From Pseudoalteromonas haloplanktis ATCC 14393 (GTDB lineage Bacteria; Pseudomonadota; Gammaproteobacteria; Enterobacterales; Alteromonadaceae), in assembly GCF_000238355.1 (NCBI RefSeq), contig NZ_AHCA01000018.1, positions 1-47,983 of the forward strand: a stretch of 47,983 bases of DNA, given 5' to 3'. Made by a program: the position numbers and the translations under genes. Of the stretch, positions 16,680 through 23,115 are shown piece by piece. How positions within the stretch are numbered: the stretch's first letter is position 1; every line of letters begins with the position of its first letter. The notes beneath the pieces were generated by a model that had not been told where the DNA came from, did no database searches, and saw only the letters and a program-made list of their open reading frames with translations.

Positions 16680-17273
16680 TTAAATCACTAACGAAAATGC
16701 GCTTAACCACAGCAATTGCACACCATAAGCAAGCCGTTGATACAATCCGGCATCACCCTGCTGCTTAAATGCTCTTGCCAACAAAATTACAAAATAACCC
16801 GTAAAGGCCACGGCCAGTATTGAAAAAAACCTAAAGCCGATACTGACATAATCACTCATGGCGACAAAAATAGCGGCAAAAAACAAAGATAACAACATAA
16901 TAAGCCCTGCCCAAGAGTGTATTTGGCAACTCAAGGTTGGCGTTTTTGTTTGAGGATCCGCATCCATCGGGAAGTACCCTGCAAGCCAAGTCGCTACACC
17001 ATGACTGATGGTTAACCAACCAACTAATGTAATGAGTGTGGGAGTATCTTTCAGCTGCAACACATGCCAGCCAAATAAACAGAATAATAAACCAAGTGGG
17101 TAATTATTAATGATAGGAGAAAGTTTTTCGGTAGGACTGCCAGCGGCACCGAGCTCACTGCAAAACTGTTTTTTATGGCTATAACCAGGGTAATATTTAC
17201 CAGCAATATACACCCCAACAATAATCCAAGTACTAGCAATTAAAGCGGAATATAAGCCAAAAAAACTTAACAT
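16680..17273 (-). CDS. DUF998 family integral membrane protein
   Basis: A protein of about 197 residues with five to six hydrophobic helices and the DUF998 pattern (GVYIAGKYYPGYSHKKQFCSELGA after the first helix, then a GYFPMDADP loop and an IHSWAG segment). The function of the family is not established. The ATG at 17273 has GGA nine bases upstream; a TTG two codons earlier is less likely. It is 52 bases upstream of the GNAT gene, forming a trio with it and the OsmC gene between the two EF-hand cassettes. Confidence 0.82.
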   Translation of the reverse strand: MLSFFGLYSALIASTWIIVGVYIAGKYYPGYSHKKQFCSELGAAGSPTEKLSPIINNYPLGLLFCLFGWHVLQLKDTPTLITLVGWLTISHGVATWLAGYFPMDADPQTKTPTLSCQIHSWAGLIMLLSLFFAAIFVAMSDYVSIGFRFFSILAVAFTGYFVILLARAFKQQGDAGLYQRLAYGVQLLWLSAFSLVI

Positions 17274-17368
17274 AATCAACGTCCATGCTTAAATTAGGAA
17301 CTTGATAATAAGCTGATTTAGTTAAGCTGTAAACTAGATACCGTGTTATGAGAAAAAGACCAAGTATA

Positions 17369-17399
17369 AAAAAAGCAGCCCGGGGTATTGGCTGCTTTT
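17369..17399 (-). terminator. terminator of EF-hand cassette B
   Basis: In the minus sense CAAAAGCAGCC, a short loop, then GGGCTGCTTTTTTT forms a GC-rich stem followed by a T tract, about 55 bases after the stop of the last cassette B gene. Confidence 0.85.
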
Positions 17400-17418
17400 G
17401 AACGTAATAAATGAAAAA

Positions 17419-17438
17419 TCCTTTTCAAGAATCCTTGT
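17419..17438 (-). promoter_or_regulatory. post-stop GGA hairpin after cassette B third gene
   Basis: In the transcribed sense ACAAGGATTCTTG forms stem CAAG / CTTG with loop GATT and includes ACAAGGAT, an exact match to the core of the CsrA consensus ACARGGAU. Related elements (CAGGGATCTCTG) follow the stops of cassette A gene 2 (14616-14635) and cassette B gene 1 (18060-18079). Base changes in the stem are compensatory. Confidence 0.45.
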
Positions 17439-17452
17439 CCGCGAAGGGTTAA

Positions 17453-17665
17453 TTACGCGTTTTCGAACTCTTCTTTAGATAACTCACCGTTACCATCAGT
17501 ATCAAGCTCTGTAAACATACTCATCAGCTTGGCATCAACTGACGCTTCGCTTTGGCTGATTGCGCCATTGCCATCAACATCTAACGTGTCAAAGTCTGTT
17601 GCTGCGAATGCTGCTGATGAAGATGCTAGAGCAATAAGTGCTAGTGTTTTATTTAATGTGTTCAT
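17453..17665 (-). CDS. small secreted EF-hand protein, cassette B third gene
   Basis: A 70-residue protein with signal peptide MNTLNKTLALIALASSSAAFA and two canonical EF-hand loops, DVDGNGAISQSE and DTDGNGELSKEE, linked by ASVDAKLMSMFTEL. It ends ENA instead of SKA. GAAGGAATA lies upstream of the ATG. A 146-base spacer with hairpins separates it from the preceding gene, and that spacer is homologous to the long spacer of cassette A. A terminator follows. Calcium binding in the periplasm is expected; the partner is unknown. Confidence 0.87.
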   Translation of the reverse strand: MNTLNKTLALIALASSSAAFAATDFDTLDVDGNGAISQSEASVDAKLMSMFTELDTDGNGELSKEEFENA

Positions 17666-17732
17666 AATTAATATTCCTTCAATGTACTATCAAAAAATTT
17701 GTTCAATACCGATTTAAAATGCAGTGAAAGTC

Positions 17733-17787
17733 TTCCTTGTTATCCTTTATCATGGGGTCCTTTCCCACTTAGGTTGTCTTTGGCAAC
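17733..17787 (-). promoter_or_regulatory. structured spacer in EF-hand cassette B (GGA-loop hairpin)
   Basis: In the transcribed sense it carries GTTG / CAAC (17787-17773), then GTGGG / CCCAT (17768-17752, one G-U pair) with loop AAAGGAC, then ACAAGGAA (17740-17733). These are the counterparts of the cassette A hairpins with different stem bases but the same GGA loop, which argues that the RNA structure is maintained. Confidence 0.5.
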
Positions 17788-17811
17788 TCAGGATAATCTC
17801 AGCATTTGTTT

Positions 17812-18024
17812 TTAAGCTTTAGAAAACTCTTCTTTTGATAACTCACCGTTTTGGTCAGTATCAAGCTCTGCAAATTGGCTCATAAGGTCTGCATCAACTG
17901 ACGCTTCGCTTTGGCTGATTGCGCCATTACCATCAACATCTAACGTGTCAAAGTCTGTTGCTGCGAATGCTGCTGATGAAGATGCTAAAGCAATAAGTGC
18001 TAGTGTTTTATTTAATGTGTTCAT
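17812..18024 (-). CDS. small secreted EF-hand protein, cassette B second gene
   Basis: A 70-residue protein, signal peptide plus loops DVDGNGAISQSE and DTDQNGELSKEE. It is almost identical to the other cassette B proteins and closest in context to cassette A gene 1, since both are followed by the long hairpin-bearing spacer. A GGAATATTATT stretch precedes the ATG. The near-identity of signal peptides among the copies suggests recent duplication or gene conversion. Confidence 0.87.
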   Translation of the reverse strand: MNTLNKTLALIALASSSAAFAATDFDTLDVDGNGAISQSEASVDADLMSQFAELDTDQNGELSKEEFSKA

Positions 18025-18098
18025 AATAATATTCCTTAAAAATCAATTAAGAATGGAAGTCCTTTTCAGAGATCCCTGCTTTAAAACTGCGACCTAAC

Positions 18099-18311
18099 TT
18101 ACGCTTTAGAAAACTCTTCTTTTGAAAGTTCGCCATTGCCATCAGTATCAAGTTCTGCAAATTGGCTCATAAGTTCTGCATCAACTGACGCTTCGCTTTG
18201 GCTGATTGCGCCATTGCCATCAACATCTAACGTGTCAAAGTCTGTTGCCGCGAATGCTGCTGATGATGATGCTAGAGCAATAAGTGCTAATGTTTTATTT
18301 AATGTGTTCAT
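18099..18311 (-). CDS. small secreted EF-hand protein, cassette B first gene
   Basis: A 70-residue protein with cleavage predicted after AFA (residue 21). Loop 1 is D29-V-D-G-N-G-A-I-S-Q-S-E40 and loop 2 is D55-T-D-G-N-G-E-L-S-K-E-E66, both full matches to the EF-hand calcium-loop pattern. A GAAGGAATA site precedes the ATG. It is the first gene of the leftward cassette B, with a -24/-12-like element 76 bases upstream and a leader hairpin. It has no cysteines and no membrane anchor, so it should be a free periplasmic or secreted protein. Confidence 0.87.
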   Translation of the reverse strand: MNTLNKTLALIALASSSAAFAATDFDTLDVDGNGAISQSEASVDAELMSQFAELDTDGNGELSKEEFSKA

Positions 18312-18340
18312 AATAATATTCCTTCAATGTTTATGGTTTC

Positions 18341-18370
18341 GAACGTTGCTGATAAATCATCATTTCGTTC
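18341..18370 (-). promoter_or_regulatory. 5' leader hairpin of EF-hand cassette B
   Basis: In the transcribed sense an outer stem GAACG / CGTTC encloses an inner stem TGAT / ATCA. Cassette A has the same outer stem but AAGC / GCTT inside, so pairing is kept while the sequence differs. Confidence 0.45.
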
Positions 18371-18386
18371 AGTACAACTAGACTAT

Positions 18387-18403
18387 TACAACTTCAGTGC
18401 CAA
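18387..18403 (-). promoter_or_regulatory. -24/-12 (sigma-54-like) promoter element, cassette B
   Basis: On the minus strand TTGGCACTGAAGTTGTA has TGGCAC and TTGTA spaced as in RpoN promoters, with GT in place of GC at -12. It differs by one base from the cassette A element, and the surrounding 30 bases are also shared. Confidence 0.4.
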
Positions 18404-18475
18404 AGTTTAAAAACACATAAAAATCAATGAATTAAAATTAAAAATAGGTTTTTACAGAAAATTACCGCTGTTTTT

Positions 18476-18493
18476 TGTTGCCATTTAGCAACA
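18476..18493. promoter_or_regulatory. upstream dyad of EF-hand cassette B (possible activator site)
   Basis: TGTTGC-N6-GCAACA is a perfect 6-base dyad 73 bases upstream of the -24-like element. It matches the imperfect dyad of cassette A in sequence and distance. Confidence 0.4.
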
Positions 18494-18714
18494 TGCAAGA
18501 AGAGATTTTTGCCTTTTATTTTAAAATCAATGAGTTAAAAAAGATGAAAATGACGCAGATTAAGTGAGATTCACTTTATAGCAGGTAAGTAAAGTAATAG
18601 GCTGTAGAATTAACGCACTAAAAAGTAATAGACAAAATAAATTTAAAAGATTAAAACATTGATATTTAACAATAATAAAAATAAATTTGCGGTTATTTGA
18701 TTGCACTCTTTGAT
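18494..18714. other. AT-rich intergenic region upstream of cassette B
   Basis: AT-rich DNA with no credible gene. Short segments (AAAATGACGCA, TTTTAAAATCA) are shared with the region upstream of cassette A, so the duplication extends well beyond the promoters. Confidence 0.5.
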
Positions 18715-18743
18715 ATTCGCTATTTTGTTGCAAAATAGCGAAT
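18715..18743 (-). terminator. stem-loop after the PilZ gene
   Basis: The perfect 12-base inverted repeat ATTCGCTATTTT / AAAATAGCGAAT has a 5-base loop and begins 10 bases after the PilZ stop. There is no T tract beyond the stem on the minus strand, so efficiency is uncertain. Confidence 0.55.
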
Positions 18744-18753
18744 ACCTTCAGAA

Positions 18754-19434
18754 TTAGACTAGCGGCTCGAGTACCGAAAGATCAATAAAGTGCTCTTTCA
18801 TAAAGGTTTTCATTTCATCCTCACTGGCACTTAATTGAATTCCGAACTGTGCCCCCATAGCCCGACTTTTAATACTGCATATTTGCCCACTAAACTCAGT
18901 GGTGCCCTTGTTGCTTTTATCAAGCACAATATTGCACTGGGTATTTTTTAATTCACTAAGATCATCTTGACCTTTAACATCAAATAAAACCCCCGTGACG
19001 GAAATATCTTTAATTACCCCGTGCAACTCGCGTTCGTCACACAGTTTTATTTTTGCTGGTAATAATGTAGGAATACGAGTTTGCGAACGTAAACTAAACA
19101 ATTGTACTTGGCTTGGAAAGTTGAGATAAATAAGCCGTGCGGGGTGTGAGGATACCGACATGATTTGCTCTCGAAATGCGATGACTTGCCCACCACCACT
19201 TTCAAGTACAGCTCGGACTATGACCACCACACCATCTTTTAAATACTCTCCTGCGTTATTTAAACGCTTTACAGGTGGGTAGTTTAAAATTACAAAGCGA
19301 TCATGCAATAGCCCAACAAACTCAGTTTTAAGGCGTTTGCTGGTTGTTGGCGTTAATATTTCTACATCAACAATACTACCAGCACTAATATGGGCTAGGT
19401 TTTCTAAATTTAATTGCCGTCTTGTTTTTGGCAT
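18754..19434 (-). CDS. PilZ-domain c-di-GMP-binding protein (YcgR-like)
   Basis: A 226-residue cytoplasmic protein with an N-terminal YcgR-N-like region (about 10-105) and a C-terminal PilZ domain (about 112-220). The c-di-GMP-binding motifs are present: RSQTR (116-120, R-x3-R) and DISVTG (143-148, D-x-S-x2-G). Such proteins link c-di-GMP to motility or surface behaviour; the effector here is unknown. It stands alone between trkH (same strand, downstream end at 19512) and the cassette B upstream region, with its own stem-loop. Confidence 0.9.
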   Translation of the reverse strand: MPKTRRQLNLENLAHISAGSIVDVEILTPTTSKRLKTEFVGLLHDRFVILNYPPVKRLNNAGEYLKDGVVVIVRAVLESGGGQVIAFREQIMSVSSHPARLIYLNFPSQVQLFSLRSQTRIPTLLPAKIKLCDERELHGVIKDISVTGVLFDVKGQDDLSELKNTQCNIVLDKSNKGTTEFSGQICSIKSRAMGAQFGIQLSASEDEMKTFMKEHFIDLSVLEPLV

Positions 19435-19511
19435 ATCCTTTCCAACTGCAAAAGTAATTTAAGATAAATAATAACCGATATAAAATTTAAAGCGATAAGC
19501 TTAAGTACTGA

Positions 19512-20963
19512 TCAGCCACGCCAGAATGTTGGTGTAAATAACACTAACAAAGTAAATATCTCTAACCGGCCAAATACCATAGCAATAGTTAATAACCATT
19601 TAGCCCCATCACTTATTGCACCATAGTGTGCTGCAACATCACCAAGGCCTGGACCTAAGTTATTTAAACAAGCTGCGGTGGCTGAGAATGCCGTAATGTT
19701 GTCCATTCCGGTGCCCATTAATGCCAGCATGATGATCACAAATACCAACGCATAGGCGGAGAAAAACCCCCAAACGGCCTCAACAACTTTATCTGGTAAG
19801 GCCTTACGCCCCAGTTTTATTGAATAGATAGCACGAGGATGGACAAGACGGTTAAGCTCACGCACCCCTTGAAGATAAAGTAAAAACACTCGCACTACTT
19901 TCATACCACCACCGGTAGAGCCTGCGCAACCACCTATAAAGCTAGAAAATATCAGCAGGATTGGTAAGAACAACGGCCAAGCTGAAAAAGTATCTGTTGC
20001 AAAGCCTGCTGTTGTGCTGATAGACACAGCTTGAAATAGTGCTTGGTCCAGTGTTTCGTCACCATCGGCATAGATGTTATTCGATGATAAAACAGTAAAG
20101 CACACGACAACCAATGCTAATTGAATAAACAAGAACACCTTAAATTCAGGGTCACGTAAATATACGCGCAGATTGCGACTTGATACTGCTGCATAGTGCA
20201 AAGAAAAGTTAACCGCCGCAATAATCAAAAAAACCACACAAATAAAGTTAATTAACGGGCTGTCAAAATGCCCTATTGATGCATCATAGGTAGAGAACCC
20301 ACCAATCGCGACTGTCGAAAATGAATGGCAAATTGCGTCAAACCAGTCCATTCCTGCCGCCCAATATGCCAGTGTACATGCAATGGTTAACGACACGTAG
20401 ATATACCAAAGGTGTTTAGCTGTGTCGGCTATGCGTGGGGTCATTTTAGAATCTTTAACTGGGCCCGGTATTTCGGCGCGATATAACTGCATACCACCAA
20501 CACCAAGCATAGGCAAAATAGCAACGGCTAGCACGATTATCCCCATACCGCCAAACCATTGCAGTTGCTGACGATAAAACAAGACTGATTTGGGAAGGTA
20601 CTCAATCCCTGTAAGCACTGTCGCACCGGTTGTGGTTAAACCAGAAAAAGCCTCAAATACAGCATCGGCTAAGGATAAATTAGGTTCTTGTAAAAAAATT
20701 AGTGGTAAGGAGGCGAATGCACCAAGTACTAACCAAAATAACACTACGATTAAAAAGCCTTCCCGCGCTTTTAAATCACCATGTTCTTGTCGATTAGGAT
20801 AATAAGCAGCTAAGCCAATAATAACGCTGAAAATAAACGCCAATACAAAAGGCACACCGCCACCATCTTTATAAACTAGCGAGACAACTGCCGGTGGCAC
20901 CATAGTAATACTAAATAAGACAACTAGTTGGCCAAGAATTTTAATGATGGTACGAAATTGCAT
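19512..20963 (-). CDS. trkH: Trk potassium channel subunit TrkH
   Basis: Membrane pore subunit of the Trk potassium uptake system, gated by TrkA. At 483 residues it has the same length as E. coli TrkH. It shows many hydrophobic helices and the four selectivity-filter regions of the SKT family, for example SGLTTTGATV, STVAIGGFSTYD, STTAGFATD and NNLGPGLG, plus the conserved SFIGGCAGSTGGGMKVVR segment. It lies 51 bases downstream of yigZ on the same strand. Confidence 0.96.
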   Translation of the reverse strand: MQFRTIIKILGQLVVLFSITMVPPAVVSLVYKDGGGVPFVLAFIFSVIIGLAAYYPNRQEHGDLKAREGFLIVVLFWLVLGAFASLPLIFLQEPNLSLADAVFEAFSGLTTTGATVLTGIEYLPKSVLFYRQQLQWFGGMGIIVLAVAILPMLGVGGMQLYRAEIPGPVKDSKMTPRIADTAKHLWYIYVSLTIACTLAYWAAGMDWFDAICHSFSTVAIGGFSTYDASIGHFDSPLINFICVVFLIIAAVNFSLHYAAVSSRNLRVYLRDPEFKVFLFIQLALVVVCFTVLSSNNIYADGDETLDQALFQAVSISTTAGFATDTFSAWPLFLPILLIFSSFIGGCAGSTGGGMKVVRVFLLYLQGVRELNRLVHPRAIYSIKLGRKALPDKVVEAVWGFFSAYALVFVIIMLALMGTGMDNITAFSATAACLNNLGPGLGDVAAHYGAISDGAKWLLTIAMVFGRLEIFTLLVLFTPTFWRG

Positions 20964-21014
20964 GTAGCTATCGCTTTTATTATTAGTTAATCGTTCTGAT
21001 GTATGGTTATTGTC

Positions 21015-21629
21015 TTACTGTTTAATACTTAACTCAACTGCGCCATGGCTCAAATCATAAATATCTTTAATAGCTTGCGCAGCTTGACGACTATCAATGG
21101 TGATCATCCATTCAATATTAGCAGTAAATTGCTTTTCTATATTAAGAACTTGGAATTGTGTTTTTAATAATTGTTCAATTGCTCCTTGAATACTGTAATC
21201 ACTATAACCAATCAACTCAACACTCGGTACTTTTACCGTTGTTGTTAACTGTGTCAGTGCATTATTCAATGAGCCACCGTATGCTCTTACTAGACCTCCA
21301 GTGCCCAGTTTTATACCACCAAAATAACGCGTTACAACGGCGGTTACTTCCCCAAGCCCAGAACCAATTAATACGTTAAGCATAGGTTTGCCTGCCGTAC
21401 CATTAGGCTCACCATCATCAGAAAAGCCATAAACATGGCTACCGCCAGGATTACCAGCAACATGTGCCCAACAATTATGACGAGCATCACTGTATTTATT
21501 TTCAATTTCACGAATAAACGCTTTGGCTGACGCTAAATCAGGCGTGTGCGCAATATGCACAATAAACGTGCTTTTTTTTATCTCTTCTTGATAAAAAACT
21601 GGGGCTGCGGGGTAGTTATATTCAGACAT
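21015..21629 (-). CDS. yigZ: IMPACT/YigZ family protein
   Basis: A 204-residue protein of the UPF0029/IMPACT family. The signature is clear: KSTFIVHIAH near the start, then NCWAHVAG, YGFSDDGEPNGTAGKPML, and VVTRYFGGIKLGTGGLVRAYG. A ferredoxin-like C-terminal domain follows. The molecular role in bacteria is poorly defined; eukaryotic IMPACT regulates Gcn2. It sits between pepQ and trkH, as in other gammaproteobacteria. A terminator lies just upstream of it, so it may have its own promoter. Confidence 0.92.
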   Translation of the reverse strand: MSEYNYPAAPVFYQEEIKKSTFIVHIAHTPDLASAKAFIREIENKYSDARHNCWAHVAGNPGGSHVYGFSDDGEPNGTAGKPMLNVLIGSGLGEVTAVVTRYFGGIKLGTGGLVRAYGGSLNNALTQLTTTVKVPSVELIGYSDYSIQGAIEQLLKTQFQVLNIEKQFTANIEWMITIDSRQAAQAIKDIYDLSHGAVELSIKQ

Positions 21630-21644
21630 TTTATATACTTATAC

Positions 21645-21668
21645 AAAAATGGGGCCGGCAGGCCCCAA
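21645..21668 (-). terminator. terminator of pepQ
   Basis: In the minus sense TTGGGGCC, loop TGCC, GGCCCCA is followed by TTTTTG. A strong GC stem with a T tract, directly after the pepQ stop. Confidence 0.88.
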
Positions 21669-21687
21669 TTCTAACTCTGACTTATGA

Positions 21688-23010
21688 TCAATCTAATGCC
21701 AGATCACGCGTCATATTTTCAAGGCTATCTTCGTGAACGATGATGTTATCTTCGATTCGAATACCGCCAAATGGTTTGAACGCTTCGACTTTTTCCCAAT
21801 TAATGAACTGCTTGTTGTCGGTTTGCGCTAAGTCACCCAATAATGAATCGATAAAGTATAATCCTGGCTCAATCGTAAACACTTGGTTTTTCTCAATTAA
21901 ACGAGTGCAACGCAAGAAAGGGTGTCCTTCTGGTGGCGCTTGATGAGTGCCTTTCTCGTCAGCCATAAAGCCACCCATATCATGCACTTGCAGCCCTAAA
22001 TGGTGGCCAAGTCCATGCGGGAAGAAAGTAGAAGTAATACCGCGTTCCACAATTTCTGCCGCTGGTAACTTAACAATATTAAAATCACTCAGAACTTGTG
22101 CAACACGCTGATGGCAATCTAAATGTAACTCGCCGTAAAGCAATCCTGGTTTTAACGCTTTACCTAAAGCAATTTGATGTTGCGTCATAGCTGCAATTAA
22201 TTCAGCAAACTCGCCAGACTTTTTAAAATCATAAGTACGCGTAATATCAGCAGCGTAGCCATTAAAATTAGCACCAGCGTCAATTAAAAATGAATGATGC
22301 GTTTGTGGTACTTTCGGCTCAAAGTGGGTGTAATGTAAAATCGCGCAATTTTCATTAAGTGCGACAATATTGCCATACGGCATTTCATTTTCACTTTGGC
22401 GTGTTGCGATTAAATAGGCTTGCTGAATATCAAACTCAGATCCCCCATTAAAGAATGTATCGCGAGCGGCTTTATGACCATCTACGGCAATACGGTTAGC
22501 TTGTCGCAAACATTCAAGCTCGTATTGCGTTTTATACGCACGGTGGTAATTAAAGTAATTAAGAACCGGCTCTGGATTCATAACACTAAAGCCCAGTGCT
22601 TGAGCAACTTCTAAATACTCACCAATATAGGCGAATTTCTCTTTATCGTAAGGTAATAACTTTTCTACCTGATCAGGCTTGAGCAACAATTCAATATCAA
22701 AATAGTCAGCCCAAAACTCGCGAGGCTCATCAGGTACTTTGTGCCAAAAATCAACCGGACGATAAAATATAAGTTTTGGTTTATCACTACCATTCACTAC
22801 AACCCAACAATGCGGGTTATCTATTACAGGTAACCAAGCTTTAAAATGCGGGTTAACTTTGAACGGATAATACATGTCGTCTAAAAACTGGCGCTTAGCT
22901 TGCCCTGAGTGGATCACTAAACCCTCTAAACCTTCACGATCAATAATAGTGCGAGTACGCTGTTGCAGTGTTGCAATATGTTCGGCGTATGAAACGGCTA
23001 ATTTATCCAT
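21688..23010 (-). CDS. pepQ: Xaa-Pro dipeptidase
   Basis: A cytoplasmic dimanganese prolidase of the M24 family that cleaves X-Pro dipeptides. At 440 residues it is close to E. coli PepQ (443). The five metal ligands are visible as Asp244 (FLIDAGAN), Asp255 (AADITRTY), His336 (PHGLGHHLG), Glu381 (FTIEPGLYF) and Glu420 (GGIRIEDN). Marine Alteromonadales prolidases of this class are also known as organophosphorus acid anhydrolases, a side activity. It lies 105 bases downstream of slt. Confidence 0.96.
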   Translation of the reverse strand: MDKLAVSYAEHIATLQQRTRTIIDREGLEGLVIHSGQAKRQFLDDMYYPFKVNPHFKAWLPVIDNPHCWVVVNGSDKPKLIFYRPVDFWHKVPDEPREFWADYFDIELLLKPDQVEKLLPYDKEKFAYIGEYLEVAQALGFSVMNPEPVLNYFNYHRAYKTQYELECLRQANRIAVDGHKAARDTFFNGGSEFDIQQAYLIATRQSENEMPYGNIVALNENCAILHYTHFEPKVPQTHHSFLIDAGANFNGYAADITRTYDFKKSGEFAELIAAMTQHQIALGKALKPGLLYGELHLDCHQRVAQVLSDFNIVKLPAAEIVERGITSTFFPHGLGHHLGLQVHDMGGFMADEKGTHQAPPEGHPFLRCTRLIEKNQVFTIEPGLYFIDSLLGDLAQTDNKQFINWEKVEAFKPFGGIRIEDNIIVHEDSLENMTRDLALD

Positions 23011-23115
23011 AGTATACCCATCTGTTAAAATTTAACTTATACGAGAGTCTATCATAGACTCATATATACCTAAACGCAGATACGTTAAAGCACCTGCCAG
23101 TGCTGATGTATATTC

